60,427 nucleotides of DNA from JAZRYE01 sp045600585 (GTDB taxonomy: Bacteria > Bacillota_I > Bacilli_A > RFN20 > CAG-826), in assembly GCA_045600585.1 (NCBI GenBank), contig JAZRYE010000014.1, positions 1 through 60,427 on the forward strand, written 5' to 3'. Both the position numbers and the translations under genes were made by a program. A model generated the notes under the pieces. That model was not told the DNA's origin. It worked only from the letters and a program-made list of their open reading frames with translations, and did no database searches. This document shows, piece after piece, positions 1 through 9,658 of this stretch (within the stretch, counting starts at the first letter, position 1; the number at the start of each line of letters is the position of its first letter).

Positions 1-31
1 AGGTAATTTCGTATATAAAATTAAAGAATAA
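1..31 (+). CDS. possible C-terminal tail of an upstream gene (partial)
   Basis: Read from base 2, the frame gives GNFVYKIKE followed by TAA at 29-31, and a terminator-like hairpin starts 8 bases later. This looks like the last nine codons of a plus-strand gene lying mostly outside the window. It is too short for any family call. The support is only the open frame and the terminator placed directly behind it. Confidence 0.35.
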   Translation, partial: GNFVYKIKE

Positions 32-38
32 ATGAATT

Positions 39-64
39 CCGACCTTATTAGGCCGGTTTTCTTT
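39..64 (+). terminator. intrinsic terminator of the upstream gene
   Basis: A short hairpin (39-56, CCG.CCT / AGG.CGG with one A-C mismatch and a four-base loop) is followed by a T-rich run, TTTTCTTT. It would end plus-strand transcription entering from the left edge. Confidence 0.6.
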
Positions 65-104
65 CTCCATCATTTCAAATACAATTTCCTAATCAAAGAA
101 AAAA

Positions 105-126
105 GCCATATCAGGAGCGATATGGC
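105..126. terminator. bidirectional terminator, 8-bp perfect stem
   Basis: GCCATATC (105-112) pairs perfectly with GATATGGC (119-126) around a six-base loop. T runs follow on both strands: GATTTTTTC on plus and TTTTTTCTTT on minus. It lies just downstream of tRNA-Arg, so it most likely ends the tRNA (and mutS2-uvrC) transcript. Confidence 0.8.
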
Positions 127-139
127 GATTTTTTCAGAA

Positions 140-216
<77 letters not shown>

Positions 217-230
217 ATATGTGCTTTAAT

Positions 231-259
231 ATAATAGAGCAAAGGCAAAACCTTTTCAA
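231..259 (-). promoter_or_regulatory. promoter of tRNA-Arg
   Basis: On the minus strand TTGAAA (259-254) and TATTAT (236-231) are 17 bases apart, both close to the sigma-A consensus. The start would fall near 224, about 8 bases before the mature tRNA. The promoter begins 4 bases past the uvrC stop codon, so the tRNA need not depend on read-through from uvrC. Confidence 0.7.
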
Positions 260-263
260 GCAC

Positions 264-2018
264 TTAATTATGTAATTTTATATATAACTCTTTAGCAACA
301 GGCTCTGGAAGAAGTTGACTTAGTTCTTCAATAGAAGCATTCTTGAGTTCCACTATATCTGGATAAGCTCTATAGAGAACTTCTTTTCTTTTATCGCCTA
401 GTCCAGGAATATCATCCAAGATTGATGATTTCATTGCCTTATTTCGTTTGTCTTTATGGAATGTAATTGCGAATCTATGTACTTCATCTTGCATCCTAGT
501 TAATAAAAAGAATAATGATTTATTAGTAATAGGATAGGTATTTCCATCAATATCAATTAAACCTTCAGTTTGATGCTTATCATTTTTATATAAACCAAAT
601 AATCTAATAGATGTTGCGTTTGCGTCTATCAAAGATAGAGAGGCTGCTTTAATTTGGTTGAGTCCACCATCAACAAGAATGAGATCTGGAAGTTTTTTAT
701 TCTCTTGAACAAGTCGAGAATAATGACGATAGACAACTTCTCTCATGCTCATCAAGTCATCGCGAGTTTCTTCGTGTTCAATTTTAAATTTTCGATAAAG
801 ACCTTTTGCGGGTTCCCCATTAATAAATGCAACCATTGCCCCAACCGGAGAAGAACCTTGAAGATGAGAATTATCAAATAGTTCAATGTGATATGGAGTT
901 GGAATAGAAAGTATTTTGCCCAATTCCTCAAGCATTTCTAATTTATCATCATCTAATCGAGCAGAAAGAAAATATTCATCTAATGCATTATTCGCGTTTT
1001 CTTTGCAAACAAGAATCAAATCTTGAATTTTACCTTTGGTAACACTTAACAAATTCACATCTAAAAGTCCATCCAGCATTTCTAAAACGTTATTTGAATT
1101 GATATATAATTCGCTAGGTAATGGATGATTTTGATAGAACTGTAAAATAAGATCTGCAACCTGTTCTTCATTATCGCCAAATTCTTCAACAATGAATGTC
1201 TTTTTATCTAAAAGAAGTCCTCTACGATATAAAAGAACCGCTAAAGATAAATATCCTTCACGAGTAGAAAAGGCAAAAATATCTCTATCCACCTTGTCTC
1301 TTCCTTCAACATTTTGAGTTTGATTGATGTGATCGATTGCATCAACAATCTTTTTATATTCTAACGCAGTTTCAAATTCAAGGTTTTCGCTTGCATCTTT
1401 CATCTTATTGAAAATTTCAGTTCTTTTCTTGGAATTGTTGCCTCTCATAAAAGATTTAATTTCTTCTCTAAGGGAAGAATTTGTCTCTTCATCAATTATA
1501 TTGATGCATGGAGCAAGACATTGTCCCAAATGAAAATATAAGCAAGTTGATTGTTGCAAGTTTTGGCATTTTCTAATTGGATAAATCTTGTTTAAAAGTG
1601 AAACCATCGCACTTGCCGCAGAGGAATTTGGAAAAGGACCAAAGTAATCGTAATTTCTATCTTTGGTATTTCTTTTAATCATTAGATATGGATCACCCGT
1701 TTTTCTTAAAGCGATATACGGATAATGCGCACCATCTTTAAGAAGAATGTTATATCGAGGATAATGGGTTTGAATCAAATTCATTTCAAGAACTAAAGCT
1801 TCTTTTTCGTTTGATGTAATAATTGTATCGAAATAATCGACATTAGTTACCATCTTATGAACTTTACCAACCTGTGGTCTTAAAAAGTATTGAGATACTC
1901 TTTTTTGCAAATCTTTGGCTTTGCCAACATAGATGATTTTATCGTTTTTGTCGTGCATCAAATAAACACCAGGAAGATGCTTAAGATTTGAAATAAGTTG
2001 TTTCAATTTATCTGTCAT
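264..2018 (-). CDS. uvrC: excinuclease ABC subunit C
   Basis: UvrC cuts the damaged strand on both sides of a lesion in nucleotide excision repair, recruited by UvrB. The 584 residues match the usual length of about 590. A GIY-YIG nuclease domain opens the protein (G17-V-Y, then Y30-V-G-K, with R40). A UvrB-binding UVR helix pair follows at about 200-235, then the RNase H-like nuclease domain with the FDNSHLQG stretch near 380, and a C-terminal double helix-hairpin-helix (DDIPGLGDKR and following). The start ATG overlaps the mutS2 stop as ATGA, so the two are translationally coupled. Pairing of uvrC with mutS2 joins two nucleic-acid surveillance factors in one transcript. Confidence 0.96.
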   Translation of the reverse strand: MTDKLKQLISNLKHLPGVYLMHDKNDKIIYVGKAKDLQKRVSQYFLRPQVGKVHKMVTNVDYFDTIITSNEKEALVLEMNLIQTHYPRYNILLKDGAHYPYIALRKTGDPYLMIKRNTKDRNYDYFGPFPNSSAASAMVSLLNKIYPIRKCQNLQQSTCLYFHLGQCLAPCINIIDEETNSSLREEIKSFMRGNNSKKRTEIFNKMKDASENLEFETALEYKKIVDAIDHINQTQNVEGRDKVDRDIFAFSTREGYLSLAVLLYRRGLLLDKKTFIVEEFGDNEEQVADLILQFYQNHPLPSELYINSNNVLEMLDGLLDVNLLSVTKGKIQDLILVCKENANNALDEYFLSARLDDDKLEMLEELGKILSIPTPYHIELFDNSHLQGSSPVGAMVAFINGEPAKGLYRKFKIEHEETRDDLMSMREVVYRHYSRLVQENKKLPDLILVDGGLNQIKAASLSLIDANATSIRLFGLYKNDKHQTEGLIDIDGNTYPITNKSLFFLLTRMQDEVHRFAITFHKDKRNKAMKSSILDDIPGLGDKRKEVLYRAYPDIVELKNASIEELSQLLPEPVAKELYIKLHN

Positions 2019-4321
2019 TTTTTAAATATAACTACAGTAGCTCCACCCATGCCTTCGGTGGCATCACCAGGACGATACGTGCAATCTTTTTGCTTATCTA
2101 AATAGCTTCTAACCATTTTGCGGAGAGCACCACTACCAAATCCATGAATAATTCTAACTTGTGATAGATTTTTTAATCTAACATTGTCTAAATATTTGAT
2201 TAATTCTTCTTGAGCTTCTTCGACATGTAGCCCAATCAAATTGAGTTCAAGACCAACTTTGAGGTTGATATTAGCTTCATAATTATTTTTCTTAGTGTTT
2301 TTAGGCTGATACTTAGGCGTTGGAATCTTGTGTAACTTATTCTTCTCAACATCAAAAGACATGCCTCCATCGCCCGATACATGAGCTTTATTGCCTTTAA
2401 GTCTAACAACCTTACCTGACATGCCTAAAGAAGGAACAGAAACATAATCTCCTTCTTTGATTTCTTCATCATAAATTACATCATCAGGTTGTTCTTCTAA
2501 ATCATCGATATTCTTTTTAAGTTCAATGACTTCGTGAAGTTTAATATTATCTTTAGAAAGTTCGGACATAACAAGCTCAATTTCTTCCCTTGCTCTTTTG
2601 AGCATTTTTTGTTTTTCATCAGAAACATCTTCTAGAAGATGATCTCTTCTATCCTTAAGCATCTTTTCATCGTTTTCAAGTTTCTTTAAACGATAATCAA
2701 TGTCTTTCTTTTCTCTAATCAATTCATCTGATAAGCGTGTAGCGGCATCTAGTTTCTTTTGTAAAATGTCGATTAATTCAGTTGCATCATTGCTCTTATT
2801 GTTTTTTACATAAATACGTGCTTCTTCAATAATTTCTTTTGAAATGCCATATCTTGTAGCGACATCTAATGCATATGAATGACCAGGAGCGCCTAATCTA
2901 AAACGATATGTTGGTAATAATTTATCTTCATCAAAAATCATTGATGAGTTTTCTAAATGTTTAGAAAGGAATGCATATTCTTTTAAAGCATCAAAATGAG
3001 ATGAAATCATTGCAAGAGCGTGTTTATTTTCCAAATATCTAGTAACAGCGTACGCTAGAGCTTCGCCTTCTCTCGGATCAGTACCTGTACCTAATTCATC
3101 TAAAAGAACTAAGTCTTTACCTTTAACTGCACTTATAATTTCGCTTAGTTGCGATACATGTGCAGAGAATGTTGATAAATTATCAGAAAGTGATTGATTA
3201 TCACCAATATCAATAAATATATGATTAAAATGACCAAGTTTTGCTTGTTTACAAGGAATAGCTAAACCTGATTGATGCATCATAACCATTAAGCCAACAG
3301 TTTTCAAAGAAACAGTTTTGCCACCAGCATTTGGCCCGGAGATAATGACAATACGTTTGTCTTCATCCAAATAGTAAGTGTTAGAAACAACCTTTTCCTT
3401 ATCAATCAAAGGATGTCTTGCTTCTTTTAAATCAACTATTTGTCTATCTGACATTTCAGCGATTTCTGCATTAATTTCAAAAGCATATTGGCTCTTAGCA
3501 ATAAGGAAATCAAAATCTGCGATAATCTTGTTATTTGCAATGATTTCTCCTTCTTGAAGGAGGACTAACGAAGTTAAAGCTTTTAATATTTTTCTTACCT
3601 CTTCGTTTTCTTCAACTTTTAAAGAGGTGATTAAGTTGTTCATTTGAACAATTTCCATCGGCTCAATAAAAGTTGTATTACCACTATCGGATACATCATA
3701 AATAATGCCTGGGACTTTATTCTTATCCACTGTTTTAACTGGTAATACAAAGTGGCCGTCTCTTATAGTTGCGTTATCACCGCTTAGATAAATTGAATAT
3801 GAAAATGCTAAAGAAGCAATTCGAGAGTTAAGTGTTGCTTCTGCTTTTTTGAGCTTAGCTCTAATTTCTTTTAATTCAGGAGTTGCATTATCTGCGACTG
3901 TTAGAGCGTTTGTGATAACTCTATGAATTTCTTTTTCAAGATTGGTTAAATCAAAGAAACCACTAGCACGTTGACTTGTTCTTGGATACGACAAATCAAT
4001 TTTCTTTAAGAAAGCTGATATTTTTTGACTTGTCAAAACATCATCAGCGATAAGATTTAAATCTCTTGGAGTTAAAAGAGCGGTCTTCTTTGCCATTTCA
4101 ATGAGCTTTAAGGCGTTTGCACTGGTAGCAATAGGCATAACGCCAAAACGAACAATGATAGACATCATTTCTTTTAAATCTTCTAAAGCATCACTAACAT
4201 CTTTAGATGAAGACATCATTTCTAATGAATCAATATATTCTTGTCCTAGTTCAGTTTTACTATATTCCAAGATTGATAATTTGATTTTGTTAAATTCGAA
4301 AGTTTGATAAATATTTTGCAT
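2015..4321 (-). CDS. mutS2: MutS2 ATPase/Smr endonuclease
   Basis: MutS2 is a MutS-like dimeric ATPase with a C-terminal Smr nuclease. In Bacillus subtilis it acts against recombination and in splitting or rescuing collided ribosomes. The 768 residues carry the MutS core, Walker A GPNAGGKT at 329-336 (K335), Walker B in LVLLDELGTGTD, a long Lys/Glu-rich coiled coil, a KOW-like segment (EGDYVSVPSLGMSGKV) and an Smr domain with the HGFGSG motif near the end. The MutS mismatch-reading N-terminal domain is absent, as is normal for MutS2. No strong ribosome-binding site precedes the ATG. It heads the mutS2-uvrC operon and is divergent from rnhC. Confidence 0.95.
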   Translation of the reverse strand: MQNIYQTFEFNKIKLSILEYSKTELGQEYIDSLEMMSSSKDVSDALEDLKEMMSIIVRFGVMPIATSANALKLIEMAKKTALLTPRDLNLIADDVLTSQKISAFLKKIDLSYPRTSQRASGFFDLTNLEKEIHRVITNALTVADNATPELKEIRAKLKKAEATLNSRIASLAFSYSIYLSGDNATIRDGHFVLPVKTVDKNKVPGIIYDVSDSGNTTFIEPMEIVQMNNLITSLKVEENEEVRKILKALTSLVLLQEGEIIANNKIIADFDFLIAKSQYAFEINAEIAEMSDRQIVDLKEARHPLIDKEKVVSNTYYLDEDKRIVIISGPNAGGKTVSLKTVGLMVMMHQSGLAIPCKQAKLGHFNHIFIDIGDNQSLSDNLSTFSAHVSQLSEIISAVKGKDLVLLDELGTGTDPREGEALAYAVTRYLENKHALAMISSHFDALKEYAFLSKHLENSSMIFDEDKLLPTYRFRLGAPGHSYALDVATRYGISKEIIEEARIYVKNNKSNDATELIDILQKKLDAATRLSDELIREKKDIDYRLKKLENDEKMLKDRRDHLLEDVSDEKQKMLKRAREEIELVMSELSKDNIKLHEVIELKKNIDDLEEQPDDVIYDEEIKEGDYVSVPSLGMSGKVVRLKGNKAHVSGDGGMSFDVEKNKLHKIPTPKYQPKNTKKNNYEANINLKVGLELNLIGLHVEEAQEELIKYLDNVRLKNLSQVRIIHGFGSGALRKMVRSYLDKQKDCTYRPGDATEGMGGATVVIFKK

Positions 4322-4347
4322 ACTTTATTATGTTATCACAACTTTGT

Positions 4348-4377
4348 TGGTTTTATATAAGTCATTTATGCTAAAAT
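4348..4377 (+). promoter_or_regulatory. promoter of rnhC with almost no leader
   Basis: An extended -10 (TG at 4369-4370, then TAAAAT 4372-4377) follows a weak -35 TTGGTT (4348-4353) at 18 bases. The predicted start near 4384 is only about 3 bases before the rnhC ATG (4387), and no Shine-Dalgarno sequence is visible, suggesting a leaderless mRNA. The 65-base gap also has to hold the mutS2 promoter, which I could not resolve. Confidence 0.5.
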
Positions 4378-4386
4378 ATCTAAGTC

Positions 4387-5292
4387 ATGGTCACTATCAC
4401 TGTTTCGAAAGCAAAAATATTAGAAATGCGCTTAGCATATCAAGAATACATTGTTCCTAATAATGGGGAATATGTTGACTTTTGTGCTAAATACAAAGGA
4501 TTAGTGATAACTGCGTATCTTTCTAAGAAAGAGCAAAGAAAAGTCACTTTTGTCGGTAACGGAGCTTTAGAAGAAGCTAAGTTTTGGGATGAAAACACAA
4601 AAGAAGCTGAAGTAAAAGAACAATTAAAAAAATCATGGCAATGTTTTGATGATCAAATTGGTTCTGATGAAGTTGGGGTTGGAGACTTTTTAGCTCCAAT
4701 GATTGTTGTCGCGGCTTTCGTAAGAAAAACCGATATAAAAACTCTAAAAGAGTTTGGTGTTGATGATTCCAAAAGATTAAAAGATGAAGACATCATGGAA
4801 ATGGGACCAAAATTAGCAAAGAGATTTTTTGCATCCAAACTCACATTATCAAACGAGAAATATAATGAAATGATTGCCAAAGGTGAAAATCTCAATTCCT
4901 TAAAAGCAAAAATGCATAATAGAGCGTTGCTTAATTTATTAAAACAATTCCCTGATGTTAAAAATGTCTTTGTTGACCAATTTGTTGGAGAAGACAAATA
5001 TTACGAATATCTCAACGATAAAAACGAAATGAAGGTTGGAGATATTACTTTCAGAACAAAAGGTGAATCATATTATCCATGCGTTGCTTTAGCAAGCGTT
5101 CTTGCTCGTTATTCTTTTTTACTAGAAGTAGAAAAATTATCAAAGCAATACAAAATGGAAATTCCACTTGGTGCTTCAAATAGAGTAAATGAATTTTCTA
5201 AAGCATTTATCAAAAAATATGGCATCAAGGAATTTGACAAGATTGCAAAGAAAAACTTCGCAAATTATCGCGAAGTCACATCTTTACTTTAA
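4387..5292 (+). CDS. rnhC: ribonuclease HIII
   Basis: RNase HIII removes the RNA strand of RNA/DNA hybrids and typically replaces RNase HI in Bacilli. The 301 residues fit the family. Residues 1-80 form the TBP-like substrate-binding domain. The catalytic domain opens with IGSDEVGVGD at 91-100, giving D94, E95 and the G-D100 characteristic of type HIII, and later acidic residues (DQFVGED) complete the site. The gene stands alone, transcribed away from mutS2 and convergent with rluD, whose last 9 bases it overlaps. The start is fixed by the promoter lying immediately upstream. Confidence 0.94.
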   Translation: MVTITVSKAKILEMRLAYQEYIVPNNGEYVDFCAKYKGLVITAYLSKKEQRKVTFVGNGALEEAKFWDENTKEAEVKEQLKKSWQCFDDQIGSDEVGVGDFLAPMIVVAAFVRKTDIKTLKEFGVDDSKRLKDEDIMEMGPKLAKRFFASKLTLSNEKYNEMIAKGENLNSLKAKMHNRALLNLLKQFPDVKNVFVDQFVGEDKYYEYLNDKNEMKVGDITFRTKGESYYPCVALASVLARYSFLLEVEKLSKQYKMEIPLGASNRVNEFSKAFIKKYGIKEFDKIAKKNFANYREVTSLL

Positions 5293-6189
5293 TTCTTTAA
5301 TTATTTTTTTAAAATAATCAGGAATATCAATTTGGAATGTCATTTCCTTCTTGGTTCTTGGATGAATAAGCTTTAATTTATATGCTGTAAGTAGCTGCCC
5401 TTCTTTATGAAGTTTGGCAGCATTTTTCTTGCAATAGAGAGGATCCCCTTCCACTGGATGATTAATGTAAGCCATATGAACACGAATTTGATGCGTTCTA
5501 CCTGTAACAAGTTGGCAATCAACTAATGTATGGTTAGTAAATCTCTTAACAACCGTGAAGTGAGTTATAGCAGGTTTGCCGTTTTCAGCATTTACAGCCA
5601 TTTTTTGACGGTTACCCTTGTCTCTACCAATCGGAAGATTAATCGTTCCTTTATTTTCCTTAATAATGCCTTTAACTAAGCAAAGATATTCTCTAGCCAT
5701 TGTATGATCTTTAAGTTGCTCTGCAAGTTCATGATGTGCAAAGTCGTTCTTAGCCACGCAAATAAGGCCAGAAGTATCTTTATCAATACGATGAACAATG
5801 CCTGGACGAATAACTCCATTGATACCAGAAAGATCATCGCAATGATTCAAAACAGCGTTGACTAAAGTACCAGACCAATGGCCGAAAGATGGGTGAACAA
5901 CCATGCCTTGAGGTTTATTAATTACAAGTATATCCGAGTCTTCATATACGACATCTAATGGGATATCTTCCTTATTAACTTCAAGAGGTTTTTCTTCAGG
6001 AATATCGAGAGAAATTTCATCACCTACTCTTACCTTATAAGAACCCTTGCTAACTTTACCGTTAACTTGACAATTTCCTTCATCGATTACTTTAGAGATA
6101 AAAGTGCGCGATTTTTCAGGTAAAAATTGAGAAAGCAATTTATCTACTCTTAATCCTACTAATTCTTCTGTTACTTTGTAAGTATTCAT
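5284..6189 (-). CDS. rluD: RluA/RluD-family 23S rRNA pseudouridine synthase
   Basis: This enzyme isomerises uridines to pseudouridine in large-subunit rRNA. The 301 residues hold an N-terminal S4 RNA-binding domain (about 12-60, LRVDKLLSQFLP) and the RluA catalytic domain with HRIDKDTSGL at 133-142, where D136 is the catalytic aspartate. Substrate uridines cannot be told from sequence; the architecture matches RluD and B. subtilis YlyB. YlyB also lies beside lspA, as here. It is the last gene of ileS-lspA-rluD, 31 bases after lspA, and has no clear ribosome-binding site. Confidence 0.9.
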   Translation of the reverse strand: MNTYKVTEELVGLRVDKLLSQFLPEKSRTFISKVIDEGNCQVNGKVSKGSYKVRVGDEISLDIPEEKPLEVNKEDIPLDVVYEDSDILVINKPQGMVVHPSFGHWSGTLVNAVLNHCDDLSGINGVIRPGIVHRIDKDTSGLICVAKNDFAHHELAEQLKDHTMAREYLCLVKGIIKENKGTINLPIGRDKGNRQKMAVNAENGKPAITHFTVVKRFTNHTLVDCQLVTGRTHQIRVHMAYINHPVEGDPLYCKKNAAKLHKEGQLLTAYKLKLIHPRTKKEMTFQIDIPDYFKKIIKELK

Positions 6190-6220
6190 AAATCTATACT
6201 AATAATCTACTAATTTTATA

Positions 6221-6874
6221 CTATTTATTATCAGAACTGTCTTCTTGCTTTGATTCCACTTTTTCTGCTTCTTTAGCTGCTTTTTCTGCTTTGATTTCAG
6301 CAAGTTCTTGTTCTCTTTTTGCTTTAACCTCTTTTACTTCATCAACAATCAAGTAAATAATAAGGATAATGGCACCGATTACAACACAGCTATCAGCGAT
6401 GTTGAAATGATAACCCCAGATGCCACAGAAGTCAATCCAGTCAACAACCGCATAGTCACTTTTGGCGTAGAATAAACGGTCAATAATATTGCCAACTGCG
6501 CCAACAAGAATGAGCATAATACATGCTTTATAAATCTTATTTAGAGACTTATATTTCTTGATGTAGAAGAAGGTAATACCTATCGTAGCAGCACCAGCAA
6601 CAACTAGATAAATAATTCTATTAACTCTATTAACTGTATCTGCATTTTCACCTTTATAACCAATTCCAAAAGCTGCTTTGAAATTTTGAACATACTCTAT
6701 TTGAAGAAAATTGTTAATTAAAACAATTGGCTCGCTGCCGGGTTCTCCAGCTGGAATCATATTGTTCATAACTAATTGTTTTGTAACAATATCAACAATA
6801 AGAAAAATAACAAACAACCAAATAAATGAGAAGAAGAACCACTTTAATCCTTTTAGCACTTTTTCTTTTGTCAT
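6221..6874 (-). CDS. lspA: lipoprotein signal peptidase II, extended C terminus
   Basis: LspA is the membrane aspartyl protease that removes signal peptides from lipid-modified prolipoproteins. Four hydrophobic segments are visible, with catalytic Asp motifs in GNIIDRLFY and FNIADS and the conserved N-F-x-A-A-F-G stretch. At 217 residues it is longer than the usual 150-165. The extra length is an N-terminal stretch, a larger first loop and a charged tail of about 40 residues rich in Lys, Glu and Ala. Its substrates in this window include the lipoproteins at 9855-11636 and 51908-52858, both with a LASC lipobox. The ATG starts one base after the ileS stop. Confidence 0.93.
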   Translation of the reverse strand: MTKEKVLKGLKWFFFSFIWLFVIFLIVDIVTKQLVMNNMIPAGEPGSEPIVLINNFLQIEYVQNFKAAFGIGYKGENADTVNRVNRIIYLVVAGAATIGITFFYIKKYKSLNKIYKACIMLILVGAVGNIIDRLFYAKSDYAVVDWIDFCGIWGYHFNIADSCVVIGAIILIIYLIVDEVKEVKAKREQELAEIKAEKAAKEAEKVESKQEDSSDNK

Positions 6875-6875
6875 A

Positions 6876-9617
6876 TTATTTGCCTACGACTTTCTGGCAT
6901 CTTGGGCAGATATAAGTGCCATCTTCTGCAGTTAAACACTCATTATCATAGTTCCAACAACGTTCGCATTTGTGACCTGGGTGATGGATTGCTTTAACAC
7001 GAGAAATCTTAAATGCTTCACCATCATTTGGACATTCTTCAATTGAAGAAACAACAAAGATACGTTTTGCTTCATCGCTTGGAAGAGAATGATATAACTT
7101 AGCGTATTCTGATTCTGATTCATTGAATTGAATTGATACGCTTGCTTCTTGAGCAGATCCAATAGCTTTTTCATTTCTGGCGTTTTCAAGAGCTTTTAAG
7201 ACGTCTGCACGTAAAACCTTAAGAGTTTCATATTCGTTTGTTAAAGAAGCATCTACATCAGCTACAACCGGATAATCAAGGAATTGTGGATTATCTTTTC
7301 TTTCACCAGGAAGATTCTTATTAAATTCATCCATTGTGAATGGAAGAATAGGAGTTAAGATTCTTAATAAAGCTTCACCAACTCTATATAAGACAGTTTG
7401 AACTTGATTACGTCTAACACTATCTTTGCCATCACAATATAAAGTGTCTTTTGAAATATCTAAATAGAAGCTAGATAAATCAGAGGACATAAATGTCATG
7501 ATATCACTTGTTGCGCTAGCGAAATCATATTCATCAAAATTCTTAACAACTCTATTGATTAAGGATTGTAATTCATTAAGAACACATAAATCTACCTTTT
7601 CAAATGTTGTTGCTTGTTTTGTAGTATCAAAATCAACTAAGTTCCAAGAAATGAACTTTAAAGTGTTTCTTACTTTACGATATTGTTCAGAAACTTGTTT
7701 TACGAGATTTTCACCGATACGAACATCTTGTTGATAGTTAACGCTTGCAACCCAAAGTCTCAAGATATCAGCGCCATAAACATTAGCAATCTTTACTGGA
7801 TCGACGCCATTACCTTTAGATTTATGCATTTGTTCACCGTGTTCATCTAATACCCAACCATGAGAAACAACATTTTTATATGGAGCAACACCTATAGTTG
7901 CAACAGAAACGATTAATGAAGAATTGAACCAACCACGATATTGGTCACTACCTTCAAGATATAAATCGCTTGGATATTTAATGCCTCTATCAACTAATGT
8001 ACCATTCCATGAAGAACCTGAATCAAACCAAACATCCATGATGTCGTTTTCTTTAGTGAATTCACCATTAGGTGAATGAACATTCTTATATCCTTCTGGT
8101 AATAATTCTTTTGCAGTCTTTTTATACCAAATGTTACTACCATTTTCTTTAACTAATTTAATGACATGGTCAAAGACTTCTTTTTCAATAATTGGAGTTC
8201 CATCTTCACAATAGAAAATTGGAATTGGGACACCCCAAGCTCTTTGACGGGAAATACACCAGTCACCGCGATCTTTAATCATGTTGACCATTCTTGTTTC
8301 ACCCCATGCAGGATACCATGTTGTCTTATGAATTTGTTCCAAGAGTTTTTCTCTAATAGGTTCAATAGAGCAGAACCATTGGCTTGTTGCTCTAAAGATT
8401 AATGGTTTACCTGTTCTCCAGTCATGTGGATATGAGTGAGTAAATGTTTCATGTTTTAATAATGAACCATTTTCTTCAATAATTTTTAATACAGCATCGT
8501 TTGCCTTTTCATAGAAAAGACCTTCAATACCTTCACCAGTTCCTGGCATCATATAGCCGTGTTCATCAACTGGACAATATGGATCCAATCCTTTTCCTGG
8601 ATATTTTAAACAAACTTGATAGTCTTCAACACCATGTCCTGGAGCAGTATGGACTAAACCAGTACCTGCATCGTTAGTAACGTGAGTGCCGACGATTACT
8701 AAAGAATCTCTATCATAGAATGGATGTTTACAAACTACATATTCGAGTTCGCTGCCTCTAATTGTCTTTAATAATGTAACTTCACCTAAATCTAAATCAG
8801 CGGCAAGCTTATCTTTGAATTCTTGTAAGAAAACTAATTTGCCTTTTGATGTTTGATATTCACCATAGATAAAATCAGGATGAGCAGAAATAGCTAAGTT
8901 TGCAGGTAATGTCCAAGGAGTTGTTGTCCAAATAACAAGTCTAGCATCTTGACTTACGACGCCTTTACCATCTCTAACTGGGAAAGCGACATAAATAGAA
9001 TGCGATAAAACATCTGCATATTCAATTTCAGCTTCTGCTAAAGCAGATTCACTACTTGGTGACCAATAAACAGGTTTTAATCCTTTATAGATAAGACCTT
9101 CCATAGCCATTGCAGCAAATACTTCAATTTGTCTTGCTTCGTATTCTTTCTTTAAAGTTAAATATGGATTGTCAAAATCGCCGACTAAGCCAAGTCTTCT
9201 AATTTGTTCTTTTTGTCTATTGACTTGAGTATGTGCGTATTCAGCACATTTTTCTCTAAACTCAACGATTGGAGTTGTTTTTCTATTGACTCCTGATTTA
9301 GTAACCATGTTTTCAATTGGTAAACCATGTGTATCCCAACCAAAGATGAAAGGAGTTTTATATCCTTGCATATTTTTATAACGGACAACAAAATCTTTTA
9401 AAATTCTGTTGAGCATATGACCACAGTGCATATCACCATTAGCATATGGTGGGCCATCATGAAGAATAAATTCTTTCGCATCTTTACGATTTAAATTCAT
9501 TGCTTCGTATAAATTTTCTTGTTTCCATTTTTCAACCAAAATAGGTTCTTTGACATTTAAGTTGCCTCTCATTTCAAAGTTGGATTTGGTCATTAAGAGA
9601 GTATCTTTATAGTTCAT
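6876..9617 (-). CDS. ileS: isoleucyl-tRNA synthetase
   Basis: This class I synthetase charges tRNA-Ile. The 913 residues contain the HIGH-type motif as HCGH (in ANGDMHCGH), a CP1 editing domain, the KMSKS loop as QMHKSKGN, and a C-terminal zinc finger with two CxxC pairs (CERC, CPRC). The start at 9617 was preferred over the in-frame ATG at 9647 because GGAGG sits 9 bases upstream of 9617, while the longer start lies inside the T-box terminator hairpin. The gene is first in ileS-lspA-rluD and is controlled by the T-box leader upstream. The KMSKS loop differs from consensus but keeps the second Lys-Ser. Confidence 0.96.
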   Translation of the reverse strand: MNYKDTLLMTKSNFEMRGNLNVKEPILVEKWKQENLYEAMNLNRKDAKEFILHDGPPYANGDMHCGHMLNRILKDFVVRYKNMQGYKTPFIFGWDTHGLPIENMVTKSGVNRKTTPIVEFREKCAEYAHTQVNRQKEQIRRLGLVGDFDNPYLTLKKEYEARQIEVFAAMAMEGLIYKGLKPVYWSPSSESALAEAEIEYADVLSHSIYVAFPVRDGKGVVSQDARLVIWTTTPWTLPANLAISAHPDFIYGEYQTSKGKLVFLQEFKDKLAADLDLGEVTLLKTIRGSELEYVVCKHPFYDRDSLVIVGTHVTNDAGTGLVHTAPGHGVEDYQVCLKYPGKGLDPYCPVDEHGYMMPGTGEGIEGLFYEKANDAVLKIIEENGSLLKHETFTHSYPHDWRTGKPLIFRATSQWFCSIEPIREKLLEQIHKTTWYPAWGETRMVNMIKDRGDWCISRQRAWGVPIPIFYCEDGTPIIEKEVFDHVIKLVKENGSNIWYKKTAKELLPEGYKNVHSPNGEFTKENDIMDVWFDSGSSWNGTLVDRGIKYPSDLYLEGSDQYRGWFNSSLIVSVATIGVAPYKNVVSHGWVLDEHGEQMHKSKGNGVDPVKIANVYGADILRLWVASVNYQQDVRIGENLVKQVSEQYRKVRNTLKFISWNLVDFDTTKQATTFEKVDLCVLNELQSLINRVVKNFDEYDFASATSDIMTFMSSDLSSFYLDISKDTLYCDGKDSVRRNQVQTVLYRVGEALLRILTPILPFTMDEFNKNLPGERKDNPQFLDYPVVADVDASLTNEYETLKVLRADVLKALENARNEKAIGSAQEASVSIQFNESESEYAKLYHSLPSDEAKRIFVVSSIEECPNDGEAFKISRVKAIHHPGHKCERCWNYDNECLTAEDGTYICPRCQKVVGK

Positions 9618-9630
9618 TTCTCTTTCCTCC

Positions 9631-9658
9631 AATATAAAAGCGTCCATCTAAGGACGCT
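9631..9658 (-). terminator. T-box terminator hairpin upstream of ileS
   Basis: AGCGTCC and GGACGCT (9652-9658 and 9639-9645) form a 7-bp stem with a six-base loop, followed on the minus strand by TTTATATT. In the charged-tRNA state this would stop transcription just before the ileS ribosome-binding site. Confidence 0.75.

Noticed and set aside
9185..9391. Minus-strand frame overlapping ileS in another frame
   Set aside because: It lies wholly inside ileS and has no start signal; low-complexity shadow.
9618..9647. IleRS start at the upstream in-frame ATG (9647)
   Set aside because: It lies inside the T-box terminator stem and has no ribosome-binding site; 9617 has GGAGG at proper spacing.
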